NCBI GenBank assembly: GCA_038246345.1
Contig: JBBRWA010000155.1
Location: 1 to 13,894, forward strand
Direction of reading: 5' to 3'
Origin: M3007 sp038246345
GTDB taxonomy: Bacteria > Bacteroidota > Bacteroidia > Chitinophagales > Saprospiraceae
DNA length: 13,894 nt
The position numbers and the translations under genes are program-made. Positions within the stretch are counted from its first letter, which is position 1; every line of letters starts with the position of its first letter. The notes under the pieces were generated by a model. That model did no database searches. It was given only the letters and a program-made list of their open reading frames with translations, and was not told the origin of the DNA. Below, one piece after another: positions 1 through 8,342 of this stretch.

Positions 1-3000
1 ACACCTAGTAGCGAAATTTTTGTGCTGGGCAATACCGTTTGCGATGGTACTGTAACAGGCCCAAACAATGTTGGCAAAGGCGATTGGCTGATGAAGATAA
101 ATAGTACCGGTACCATTCAAGGTGCCATAATTGTTTCAACAAACACTTTTAGTAATACCGCTTCTATAAATGGGATTGGCCTCTCTTGCGACAATCAAAT
201 CCTATTATGTGGCCAAGCAGGTGGACAAACAGGAACCAGAGCTATTGTTAATAAAATGAGCACAAGCCTCAATTATATTTGGTATTTTGGAACAACCCCT
301 TCAACAACCATAACCAGGACAGGATATGATATTGTCGCAACGAGCGACAACGGCTGTATCGTGGTTGGCAATTACAATTCCACTTCCAAGCTCAATGATT
401 TCTACATTGCGAAGCTGAGCCCCGACCCTGCTTGCGGTGGTGGTGGCAATTTTTGCTCCAAAGCCACCACCGTTACTTGCGGGCAATATTTGAGCAACCA
501 AACAACGGTTGGGGAGAGCAATTCCATCAACAGCTATCCCTGCATCAGCAATTCTACTTTCCCGGGCAAGGACAGGGTGTATAAAATCGTGCTGAGCCAG
601 ACATCCGATCTGCAGATCGGGCTGGAGATACTTTCTTCAGGCCTCGATCTTGACCTTTTTTTGTTGTCGAACAACTGCACCACCGTTACTTGCCTGGACT
701 ACAGCGGTGCCCTAAATACTGCTACAAACAAGGAAGGAATTGTCAAATCACTGGCTGCTGGCACTTACTACATTGTGGTGGACTGCTACCAAAGCGCTGG
801 AGCAGGGAGTTTCAATATTGACTTTGCTTGTAATAACCTCAATTGTAGCAGCCCCACAGTACTTACCTGCGGCACACCTTATTCCTCTACGACTGTTGGA
901 TACACGAATAATGTCAGCATCTACAATCAAGCAGCTGGCATACCTACCGATGTGGAACTCAAACAAATCGATGTCAACAATGCCGGACCGGAGCGGCTCC
1001 ACCGATTTACCATTGCCCAACAAGCTACCGTCACCATTACCTTATCGGGACAAGGTTCCAACATTGATCTGGAAATGTTCCTGTTAAGCACTTGCAGCAA
1101 AAACACTTGCATCGCCAAGAGTACCAATGCACCTGGGCAAAACGAGGTGATCACCAAGCAGTTGAGCGCCGGCACATACTATATTGCAGTGGATGGATTT
1201 CGAAACGATGCTGGCAACTATACCTTGACAGTCGATTGTGGCGGTTGCCCTGCGCCAGTCAATAACTTCAATTGCAGCCTTGTAAAATGTTATTACAGCG
1301 GAAACGGCAGCAACCTGCAATACACCTTCACCGCCAGCCAAAGCATCGCTGCCGGGTACAACTGGAAGATTACGGGCAACGGCCTGAACGTTACCGGTGG
1401 AACAGGCACCAGTTATTCTTATAATTTCAATACTGGCGGAACCTACCAAATATGCTTCCCATACCTGTTGCCCAGCGGATGTGTCGAGTATTGCTGCATC
1501 AATTTATGCGTGGGCAACCCCTTCGATTGCAATGCCATTTCACCTGCTTATGATGCCAATGCAAACGGCTGGAAATTTACGCTTGCTGGCAGCGGACTCA
1601 CCGATATCCAATGGCGCAATGACGCTACCGGACAAGCAGCAGGCACCGGATACCAATCCAGCTTGATCCCTGTGCCCGTTCCCTGCAACAATACCATCGC
1701 ACAATCGGTGAGCGCAACCTATTTCGATGGCACCTGTTACCAGGCTTGCTGTTTCAGGTATTACCCCTGCAACCCGTTTAATTGTGGCCTGATTACCTAC
1801 AGTTATGACGCAACCCAATCGGGCTATCGCTTCAAACTCAATACCATCGGTGGATTCGACCCCGCCACGATTACCTGGACAGTGGATTCACCTGTCACGC
1901 AGTCCTTGGGCACTGGTTCCGATCAGTCCAATTTGCTGCCGCTACCAGCCAATTGCGCAGAATATTGGGTTAGTGTGCGGTTTAAAGACGGCTCCGGTGC
2001 TTGGGTGATTTGTTGCATCAAAATATATGTGTGCAACCCTTTCAACTGTTTAGATTTCTCCTACAATTATGTGCCTGCGAGCAATGGCTATCAATTTGTA
2101 CTCAACCAAAGTGGCACTTCCGATGTCAGTTGGACGGTTGATGATGCACCAGGAGGGCCATTGAACATTGGAAATAGTAACACATCAAGCATTTATCCAG
2201 TGCCCGGAACCTGCGTGGAACGCACCATCACCGTGCGCTATTTCTGGGCGGGCCGATGGTATATCTGCTGCCGAAAAGTGTGGCTGTGCAACCCTTTCGA
2301 CTGCTTTGATTTCTCTTATAACTATATGTCAGCCAGCAACGGGTATCAATTTGCGCTGAATCAAAGCGGCACGACCAATGTCAGTTGGACGGTCGACGAT
2401 GCACCCGGAGGGCCGCAGAATATCGGCAATGCCAACACCTCCAACATTTACCCAGTGCCCGGAACCTGTGTGGAGCGTACCATTACCGTGCGTTATTTCT
2501 GGAACAACCGCTGGTACATCTGTTGCCGGAAGGTGTTCCTATGCAACCCGGTGCAATGCACAGGAGAAATCAATTCCAACTGGATTGCAGGCGGGCAAAT
2601 CACCTTAGGGGTCAATGCAAGCTACCAGAATGTGCAGTGGAAATTGAACTCCGGTACAGTGCTGGGCAATGGCAACAACATCACCATTCCGAACCCTGGA
2701 TCGAACAGCACGGTATGTGTCTTTTATCGGGACGCTGCAAACACCTGGCGTATCTGTTGCAAAGATATCGGCGCCCCACCCAACCCCTCCTCCGACTTGA
2801 CATTTGATATTGATGACAATGTTTGTGCGGGTGCCAACACCGTCGTTCAGGTGCCTGTCAAAGTCCGGAATTTCAACAATGTGACAACGTTCCAAATGTC
2901 GATCGATATCGGGAATGGACAGGTAGCCCAGTTACAATCCATCCAATCGGGCAGCTTGCCGGGTACGGGTAATTATCCAGTATTGAGCAGCACGAACGGT

Positions 3001-4470
3001 GCATTGCTTTGGTTCAACTCCACCCCGGTCACAGTACCAGACAATACGGTTGTCTGCACTTTGAACATATTGCTTACGGGCAACAACTCGAATACGAGCA
3101 CCCTTAATTTCAGTGACAACCCTACTCAAATTGACGCAGCGCAATCAATTGGCGGGGTATCCACCCCAGTAACGCCAATTGTTTTGGCAGGTTCTGTTTG
3201 TATTGCCTCAAACATTAGCATCAGCGGGAAAATCGTACGGGAAGACAACCTGGGAATCGGCAACGTAACCGTGCAGCTCAGCGGCGGCAGCACCCAAACA
3301 ACCTTGACCGACAATGCGGGTAATTATACCTTCTCTTCCCTTACGGCGGGTGGTAATTACCAGATTACGCCCGTAAAAAACATCAACTATAAAAATGGCG
3401 TGAACGGCGGCGATCTGGTGACCATACAGAAGCATATTCTCGGACTTAGCTCATTCACCAGCCCATTCAGACGCATTTCGGCGGATGCAGACAATTCGAA
3501 ACTTATCAACGGAGGCGATTTGGTGGCGATTCAACGATTGATATTGGGCCTTGACTTAACGCTGCCGTTGAACAATTCCTGGAGATTTGTAGATAAGAAA
3601 TATGTATTCCCGCTTCCGAATAACCCATGGAGCCCTGCATATCCCGAGGTGCTGAGTTACAACAACCTGAACACATCTATCCCAGATGCAGATTTCACGG
3701 GTATAAAAATTGCCGATGCAGAACTTAACAATACCCCCGGCAATATTATTGACGTGATAGCGGCAGACAGGCTTCCGAACGGGCTCGAATTAGAATTTCA
3801 CAATAGCGTGTTGACGGGCAATAGCCTTTCGATCCCCTTGCGTGTGTCCAGCCCCTATGACCTGGAAAGTTTCCAGTTCACCATCCAATTCGATCCTGCT
3901 GTCATGCAGTTCAGAACAGCTACTGGATCAGAACACATCCTAACGTTTGGTGCTGAAAACATGAACTCAACGGCGGCAGAAAATGGGTATCTGACCTTTG
4001 TATGGGCAGCGTCGAATGGGCTTCCAACACCCTTGTCCAAAGGCGACCACTTGCTGTGGCTAGAATTTGACATTGCCGAAAACGCAGCATCCAACATTCG
4101 GGTGCAAGATATTCTCCAGTTGAATGGAAAAATAACACCGGCGATCGCTACCGCCCATGGCGGGATGGAACAACGCGTCACGCTACAATCCAAGGATCCA
4201 AATCCAGCTTCCTTGCGCTGCTTTGTTGTACCAAACCCATTTTCAGAAACGGCGCAACTGCACGTGTATTTGCCCGAAGCGCAAACGGTCGATTTTGCCT
4301 TGCACGCCTTAGCCGGGAATTTGATTTTATCCCAACGGTATGTATTGCCTTCCGGCCACAGCACCATCCCCATTTCATGCGACAATTGCAAGGACAGCCA
4401 ATTGCTGCTGTACCAACTCCAAACAGGAAATGATTTCCACACAGGAAAGCTGCTTTTCTTGAAACAGTAA
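1..4470 (+). CDS. Large T9SS-secreted multidomain surface protein with Cys-rich repeats, cohesin-like and dockerin-like modules (5' end missing)
   Basis: The frame is open from base 1, so the start lies off the left edge; 1489 residues are visible, numbered here from base 1. In order they are: propeller-like sequence (about 1-145), two PPC-like beta domains (about 152-280 and 281-412, with LAAGTYYIVVD and LSAGTYYIAVD), six Cys-rich units (416-923), and a type I cohesin-like domain (931-1070). Then come a CNA-B-like fold (1073-1120), a dockerin-like pair (about 1130-1187, NGGDLVTIQKHILGL and NGGDLVAIQRLILGL), a second cohesin-like domain (about 1255-1395) and a C-terminal T9SS type A sorting domain (from about 1405, VVPNPFSETAQL). 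The protein should be exported through the outer membrane and surface-anchored or released. It probably mediates adhesion or complex assembly; no catalytic domain is visible. Domain calls come from pattern recognition by eye. The next gene starts 50 bases downstream and shares two domain types, so co-expression is likely. Confidence 0.85.
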   Translation, partial: TPSSEIFVLGNTVCDGTVTGPNNVGKGDWLMKINSTGTIQGAIIVSTNTFSNTASINGIGLSCDNQILLCGQAGGQTGTRAIVNKMSTSLNYIWYFGTTPSTTITRTGYDIVATSDNGCIVVGNYNSTSKLNDFYIAKLSPDPACGGGGNFCSKATTVTCGQYLSNQTTVGESNSINSYPCISNSTFPGKDRVYKIVLSQTSDLQIGLEILSSGLDLDLFLLSNNCTTVTCLDYSGALNTATNKEGIVKSLAAGTYYIVVDCYQSAGAGSFNIDFACNNLNCSSPTVLTCGTPYSSTTVGYTNNVSIYNQAAGIPTDVELKQIDVNNAGPERLHRFTIAQQATVTITLSGQGSNIDLEMFLLSTCSKNTCIAKSTNAPGQNEVITKQLSAGTYYIAVDGFRNDAGNYTLTVDCGGCPAPVNNFNCSLVKCYYSGNGSNLQYTFTASQSIAAGYNWKITGNGLNVTGGTGTSYSYNFNTGGTYQICFPYLLPSGCVEYCCINLCVGNPFDCNAISPAYDANANGWKFTLAGSGLTDIQWRNDATGQAAGTGYQSSLIPVPVPCNNTIAQSVSATYFDGTCYQACCFRYYPCNPFNCGLITYSYDATQSGYRFKLNTIGGFDPATITWTVDSPVTQSLGTGSDQSNLLPLPANCAEYWVSVRFKDGSGAWVICCIKIYVCNPFNCLDFSYNYVPASNGYQFVLNQSGTSDVSWTVDDAPGGPLNIGNSNTSSIYPVPGTCVERTITVRYFWAGRWYICCRKVWLCNPFDCFDFSYNYMSASNGYQFALNQSGTTNVSWTVDDAPGGPQNIGNANTSNIYPVPGTCVERTITVRYFWNNRWYICCRKVFLCNPVQCTGEINSNWIAGGQITLGVNASYQNVQWKLNSGTVLGNGNNITIPNPGSNSTVCVFYRDAANTWRICCKDIGAPPNPSSDLTFDIDDNVCAGANTVVQVPVKVRNFNNVTTFQMSIDIGNGQVAQLQSIQSGSLPGTGNYPVLSSTNGALLWFNSTPVTVPDNTVVCTLNILLTGNNSNTSTLNFSDNPTQIDAAQSIGGVSTPVTPIVLAGSVCIASNISISGKIVREDNLGIGNVTVQLSGGSTQTTLTDNAGNYTFSSLTAGGNYQITPVKNINYKNGVNGGDLVTIQKHILGLSSFTSPFRRISADADNSKLINGGDLVAIQRLILGLDLTLPLNNSWRFVDKKYVFPLPNNPWSPAYPEVLSYNNLNTSIPDADFTGIKIADAELNNTPGNIIDVIAADRLPNGLELEFHNSVLTGNSLSIPLRVSSPYDLESFQFTIQFDPAVMQFRTATGSEHILTFGAENMNSTAAENGYLTFVWAASNGLPTPLSKGDHLLWLEFDIAENAASNIRVQDILQLNGKITPAIATAHGGMEQRVTLQSKDPNPASLRCFVVPNPFSETAQLHVYLPEAQTVDFALHALAGNLILSQRYVLPSGHSTIPISCDNCKDSQLLLYQLQTGNDFHTGKLLFLKQ
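1246..2772 (+). repeat. Six tandem Cys-rich units within the large surface protein
   Basis: Units begin at 1246, 1507, 1768, 2032, 2287 and 2542 and are 77-88 codons long. The middle units start with C-N-P-F-[DN]-C, carry a central W-T-V or comparable strand, then a lone Cys, and end in a Cys-Cys pair before the next unit. The even spacing of paired cysteines suggests a disulphide-stabilised beta-sandwich repeated like beads. The first and last units are the most divergent. I do not recognise the domain by name. Confidence 0.8.
2032..2541 (+). repeat. Recent 255-bp in-frame tandem duplication (two copies)
   Basis: Copies 2032-2286 and 2287-2541 are each exactly 255 bases. Their 85-residue products differ at about 13 positions, roughly 85% identity by direct comparison. 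The other units of the array are much more divergent. Many differences between the copies are synonymous third-position changes, so the duplication is recent relative to the array but not brand new. Confidence 0.85.
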
Positions 4471-4520
4471 AACCATTGAAAATCAACCATTTCACTTCAC
4501 AATTAGCATAAAAAACGATC

Positions 4521-5777
4521 ATGAAATACCTTTTCAGCACCCTGCTTTCTTTCCTTTTTTGTCATTTTATCAATGCACAAACCCCCATTGCCATCAGCAT
4601 CTCCAATGCGGTTGTGGATAATGGACAAGTTTTTGAATTGGATGTTAGAACAACCGGCTTCAGCAACGTAACTAACTTTCAATTTTCAGTCAATTGGGAC
4701 AGTGCCGTGCTTGATTTTGATACTATTGTCAACTATAGTACAGCACTACCACTGGTAGCCAGTACTTTCAACTTCACTCAGAACAATCAGGGGAGATTCG
4801 GCTTATACTGGTTTGATGTCAATGCAGAAACCCTGCCCGCCAACGACCTGTTATTTAAGATAAAGTTCAAAGCGATTGCAGTTGGAAATACCGTGGTGTC
4901 ATTTGCGAATGAGCCAACCGATATTTTCGCACAAAACACCACTGGCATTGTGGCTATAACTCCAACAAATGGAACCGTTACCGTGCAAATTCCCGGTTTG
5001 GTCAATGACCTTTGTCCAGGTGCTATTTCCATTCAAAACCTGTTTGGCAAAGGCGTGAGCAATCCGCAAACCTCTACGATTTTTGACAATACCAACGCCA
5101 CGACAAATTCCAGCGAGCCCGCCACGGGTCATGGTTGTTTTTATGAAGAAACCATTGGGAGCCCCTCTGGCCTTGACAACAGTTTGTGGTACAAATTTAC
5201 CGGCGATGGGAAACATTACCGGATCACTACTGTACAATGCAACACCGGTGCCAATTATATCACTTCAGGTGATGCGCAGATGGCCGTTTACAAAGGCAGC
5301 TGCGGCAGCCTGGTACCGGTTGCCTGCAACGAGGACATGGACGTGAGCAATTCAAACTACGCAGCCCAAATTGCAGATCTAGGCGCTGAGCAGCTGAAAG
5401 ATTTCTATATTTTGATCGACGGGTGCCGCTGCATCGGGAATAACAATGCTGTGGCCAAGGGGCAGTTTTGCATTCAGGTGGAGCAATTGACCACTGTGGG
5501 CGCAACAGAATCCTTCGGGCCAAGCAAACTTGTATTATTTCCTAACCCTGTTACGGAGCAAACCATGCTGCAATTTGAGCTGGTTGAAAACCAGGCAATC
5601 AGCATTGATTTGATGGATAATACAGGTCAATTGGTGCGTAAGGTTCTGGCGAATGCTGAAATGTCTGCTGGCATTCAAAACATCCCAGTTTCAATGGCTG
5701 GATTGCCTGCGGGTATTTATTTTTTGGTAATGAGCGGTTCAAGCGGAAAGGAGGTTGTAAAAGTCACTAGAATATGA
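4521..5777 (+). CDS. T9SS-secreted protein with a cohesin-like and a PPC-like domain
   Basis: The 418-residue product has a Sec signal peptide (about 1-19, MKYLFSTLLS..., ending FINAQ). A cohesin-like domain follows (about 22-156; it holds VTNFQFSVNWD and LLFKIKFKA, typical cohesin strands). Next is a Cys-containing PPC-like beta domain (about 160-320; LWYKFTGDGK, MAVYKGSCGSLVPVACNEDMD, FYILIDGC) and a T9SS type A sorting domain (about 337-418; VLFPNPVTEQ, GLPAGIYFLVM). The ATG at 4521 directly opens the signal peptide. It lies 50 bases after the previous stop with no obvious terminator between, so the two probably form one unit. It looks like a smaller partner built from the same modules as its neighbour and could bind that protein's dockerin-like segment; that pairing is inference. 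Precise role unknown. Confidence 0.85.
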   Translation: MKYLFSTLLSFLFCHFINAQTPIAISISNAVVDNGQVFELDVRTTGFSNVTNFQFSVNWDSAVLDFDTIVNYSTALPLVASTFNFTQNNQGRFGLYWFDVNAETLPANDLLFKIKFKAIAVGNTVVSFANEPTDIFAQNTTGIVAITPTNGTVTVQIPGLVNDLCPGAISIQNLFGKGVSNPQTSTIFDNTNATTNSSEPATGHGCFYEETIGSPSGLDNSLWYKFTGDGKHYRITTVQCNTGANYITSGDAQMAVYKGSCGSLVPVACNEDMDVSNSNYAAQIADLGAEQLKDFYILIDGCRCIGNNNAVAKGQFCIQVEQLTTVGATESFGPSKLVLFPNPVTEQTMLQFELVENQAISIDLMDNTGQLVRKVLANAEMSAGIQNIPVSMAGLPAGIYFLVMSGSSGKEVVKVTRI

Positions 5778-5789
5778 GCACCTTATTAT

Positions 5790-5819
5790 AAATTCTTACG
5801 CTTTATCATCTCAGAATTT
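5790..5819 (+). terminator. Weak inverted repeat after the second T9SS gene, possible terminator
   Basis: AAATTCT (5790-5796) pairs perfectly with AGAATTT (5813-5819) across a 16-base loop, 12 bases after the stop codon. The stem is A/T-rich and no clear T-run follows, so the call is tentative. The rest of 5778-6012 is A/T-rich spacer in which I found no convincing Bacteroidota promoter (TTTG / TAnnTTTG) and no gene. Confidence 0.25.
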
Positions 5820-6012
5820 CTTAACCAGGCAGGTTCAACATTTTTATGAAAAAATACTGATGCTCTGATTAAAAATCTGAAGATATTTCCAAGTTAAAAA
5901 ACACTTTCAGCCATGTAGACTGGCCCTTTTTCCTGCGGTTCACTCCTTTAAATTTCTCTCCTTTGTACAATATCGTGCAACGATGTGGATTTTTTTATCA
6001 AAAGCCTTAATT

Positions 6013-6993
6013 ATGAAACTTATAGTAAAAGTAAACTCAGTCACCACATTATTGCTTGCCGCCATTTTCTTCCCTTTATTCGCTTTTGGGCAATGGGGCG
6101 ATACATACCGTCTAAAGGGAAAAGAAAAATTATCCATTGAAGAATTAAAAGTTTTAAAAAGTCAATTGGAAACCAGTAACAAGTCGAATGTAATTTCGGA
6201 AGCCTTGATAGTCGCCGTAACTGCTTCGGATACCACTAGTTCGAGGCTGGCGAGGATTGCCCTTTTAACCGACTTGAGTCAGTCCACGGCAGGCGGTGGC
6301 GACAGCCAAAAGAAAATCGGGAACGGCAAGCTTGGCGTAGCCTTTGTGACCAAGCATTTCTACGGCGACCTTTCGTTTGCTGTCTTCACCAACGACCGAA
6401 GCCAGGTTGCGAGACGCGTGGCCGACACGGCCTTTTTTTACAACAACTTATTGTTGGCCCAGCATCAAACGGGAGGCTTAAACGAAATTTCAGGAACACT
6501 TGGGATCAACAGCTTTTCTTTCAATAAAGCAGATACAGATGCCCACGGCATTTGGCCCTGGATGCGCAAGAACCTGGGCTTCCAGTTCAGCTTTCGCTCC
6601 TCCAATCAAGTTTGGGTAAAAGACAGTACAGCCCTTGATGTACTTGTGAGCGCTTCCAGTGCGCTGTTAACCTGCCAAGTATTAAATTGCACAATAGAAT
6701 CAGAAGCAGTGGATCACCTGCAAATTTTCGCCTATGCAGGCCCTACTTTCCGCCGTTTGGGTGGTAATTACGCCCTCGATTCTAAAACGGAAACACGAAA
6801 AGCATTTTTGGGCACCAATAGAATCGCTTTCAATGGCTGGGAATACGGTGTCCGGCTCGAACTCGGCCCTTTTTATGGACAGGCATATTTCACAGAATTT
6901 AAGCGCAGCGAAAATATCGAAGGATTTAGCGGGCCGCAATTGGCGGTCAAGTTAGGCGCGGCGATCAAATTGGACATGATAGGCAGATATTAA
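6013..6993 (+). CDS. Secreted, beta-rich protein of unknown function (possible outer-membrane barrel)
   Basis: I chose the ATG at 6013 because it directly opens a signal peptide (MKLIVKV, then a hydrophobic stretch ending FPLFAFGQ). An in-frame ATG at 5983 would add ten residues before it. The mature part of the 326-residue protein begins with a Lys-rich helical-looking segment (about 35-60). It then has many alternating strands (LGVAFVTKHFYGDLSFAVF, LGFQFSFRSS, LQIFAYAGPTFRRLGGNYA, YGVRLELGPFYGQAYF) and ends in an aromatic residue (Tyr326). Alternating strands and a terminal aromatic residue are typical of small outer-membrane barrels, but the family is not recognised. It stands alone on its strand with spacers on both sides, and no T9SS sorting domain is present. 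Confidence 0.7.
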   Translation: MKLIVKVNSVTTLLLAAIFFPLFAFGQWGDTYRLKGKEKLSIEELKVLKSQLETSNKSNVISEALIVAVTASDTTSSRLARIALLTDLSQSTAGGGDSQKKIGNGKLGVAFVTKHFYGDLSFAVFTNDRSQVARRVADTAFFYNNLLLAQHQTGGLNEISGTLGINSFSFNKADTDAHGIWPWMRKNLGFQFSFRSSNQVWVKDSTALDVLVSASSALLTCQVLNCTIESEAVDHLQIFAYAGPTFRRLGGNYALDSKTETRKAFLGTNRIAFNGWEYGVRLELGPFYGQAYFTEFKRSENIEGFSGPQLAVKLGAAIKLDMIGRY

Positions 6994-7012
6994 TGAAAAA
7001 AACATAAGTACG

Positions 7013-7048
7013 AAGTGGCTATGCTTAAAATAAAATCATCAGCCACTT
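7013..7048 (+). terminator. Inverted repeat downstream of the secreted beta-rich protein gene
   Basis: AAGTGGCT (7013-7020) pairs perfectly with AGCCACTT (7041-7048) across a 20-base A/T-rich loop, starting 19 bases after the stop at 6993. There is no strong T-run after it. It could be a terminator or an mRNA 3'-end stem. Confidence 0.4.
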
Positions 7049-7107
7049 ATAAACGGAGATGCCGAAAACCGTCAAGAGTAGGCAAAAACATTTAAACTTC
7101 AATCAAT

Positions 7108-7890
7108 ATGCCATCAGCACAGCGACAATACACCGATGAAATGAAAAAAAAATTCGGTTATTATGCGACATGGAATCCTGGGGTTCCATTAGAACTCGGA
7201 GACATTGGCACATTTAAGGACAATGTGTTCACGCGGCTCTCAAATTTAAAAGAAATTGGAATTGAATTTGAAATTCGACCTGATGAAACAAAAACCCCTT
7301 TGGAGCACAATTCACAAGGCAGTGTATCAGTAACCACAAAACTATCTGGAACAGCAGCTCCTCAGGGGAGTGTTTTGACAAATTTAGATGCCGGAATCAT
7401 TGTGGAATTTTCTAAAGAAAACTCCACAATGTTTAAATCAAACAATACTTCTACGTCAACCATCAAGGATGGTATAAAACTCGGCAATCAAGTTTTAGCA
7501 CTCTACAGAGCTGGAAAGTGGAATAAAAACTGGGCCATCGTCACAGAACTAGTTGAAGCAGAAAACGCGACAATAATTATTTCAAACACTTCAAACAGCA
7601 AGATTGAACTTAAGGCAAATGCGAATATTGATGCCCCGACATTTGATATTGCGGATGCCGAGTTTAAGTTTTCAACTCAATTTTCCAGGGGCTTAGAAAC
7701 TAAAATTATTTCTGCGGAAGGATTGACGCCACTTTTTAAAATTATGGGATTAAAAACAAGAATATTCCTTCCTCCAATATTCACATCTAAGAATGTACAA
7801 GCATTTGACCTCGTCACACCTGAAACCGCAAAAAATGAATACAAAGACGAAATTTATTTTGGGTATTTATCTGGTGACGAAAGGGAATGA
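7108..7890 (+). CDS. Conserved-looking cytoplasmic protein of unknown function
   Basis: The 260-residue protein has no signal peptide, no transmembrane segment and no cysteine. Residues 17-55 (FGYYATWNPGVPLELGDIG, then a Leu-rich stretch) and 137-150 (KWNKNWAIVTELVE) look like family signatures. The rest alternates short beta strands with Asn/Ser/Thr-rich turns. An in-frame ATG at 7141 (residue 12, MKKKFGYY) is an alternative start. The gene is clearly more A/T-rich than the surface-protein genes to its left and is flanked by long spacers, which fits an accessory, perhaps transferred gene. I cannot name the family. A pore-forming, gasdermin-like beta fold is one speculative reading: basic N-terminus, G-Y then P-L, and a V-T-E strand. 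It lacks the N-terminal Cys reported for several bacterial gasdermins. Confidence 0.7.
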   Translation: MPSAQRQYTDEMKKKFGYYATWNPGVPLELGDIGTFKDNVFTRLSNLKEIGIEFEIRPDETKTPLEHNSQGSVSVTTKLSGTAAPQGSVLTNLDAGIIVEFSKENSTMFKSNNTSTSTIKDGIKLGNQVLALYRAGKWNKNWAIVTELVEAENATIIISNTSNSKIELKANANIDAPTFDIADAEFKFSTQFSRGLETKIISAEGLTPLFKIMGLKTRIFLPPIFTSKNVQAFDLVTPETAKNEYKDEIYFGYLSGDERE

Positions 7891-8027
7891 CAGAATAAAT
7901 AGTAATTGATTAATTCTACTTTGTCAAATTAGGAATAGTTTTTATATCGGTCAATATCCGAAACACAATTAGGTATCAATTAAAACAAAAAAACATACAC
8001 CACGACTGGACTAATATAATACGCATT

Positions 8028-8195
8028 ATGAACACACAAAAACTAATCACTTCCTCTTTTAAAAACAACAAAGAACAAGTTATAATAATAAAAAAATGCA
8101 GTCAGCCTGTAAAACAGGTACATGAAATTTACGAAGCTCTAAATTACAAGAAAATGCCTTTTACTATTAAAAAATATGTGTTACCCCAAAAATAA
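8028..8195 (+). CDS. Possible 55-residue small protein, unknown
   Basis: ATG at 8028 to TAA at 8193-8195 encodes a Lys-rich peptide starting MNTQKLITSSFKNNKE. Its ending, VHEIYEALNYKKMPF followed by KKYV, reads like a conserved tail rather than random A/T-rich sequence. It may be a genuine small gene or the last fragment of a lost element; I cannot name a family. It lies inside the 452-base spacer 7891-8342. The rest of that spacer is A/T-rich with only small imperfect inverted repeats (for example TAACC 8244-8248 with GGTTA 8255-8259) and the tandem repeat at 8316. Confidence 0.35.
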   Translation: MNTQKLITSSFKNNKEQVIIIKKCSQPVKQVHEIYEALNYKKMPFTIKKYVLPQK

Positions 8196-8315
8196 ATCCG
8201 ATGCATCTATGTATCTGATTAACAGGTACTTGTAAGGGCTTTATAACCAAGTTGGGTTAAATTCATGGTTTCACCTCAATTGCCTGCTGTTTTAAACCAG
8301 TCGACACCCCTTTCG

Positions 8316-8339
8316 AACTTTTAAACTTTTAAACTTTTA
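8316..8339 (+). repeat. 8-bp tandem repeat (AACTTTTA x 3) directly before a start codon
   Basis: Three exact copies of AACTTTTA occupy 8316-8323, 8324-8331 and 8332-8339, ending three bases before the ATG at 8343. This is the translation-initiation region of the lipoprotein gene. Slippage here would change the leader but not the reading frame. Confidence 0.8.
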
Positions 8340-8342
8340 AAA

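Noticed and set aside
2032..2541. CRISPR-like or mobile direct repeats
   Set aside because: The repeats are contiguous 255-bp coding units in one frame, explained by duplication of a protein domain.
3855..4490. 211-codon open frame on the - strand
   Set aside because: It is antisense to the well-supported T9SS gene. Its translation lacks domain patterns, while the + frame shows cohesin-like and sorting-domain sequence throughout.
5963..5996. Possible hairpin ATCGT-GCA-ACGAT before the secreted beta-rich gene
   Set aside because: A five-base stem in A/T-rich sequence is expected by chance and has no supporting context.
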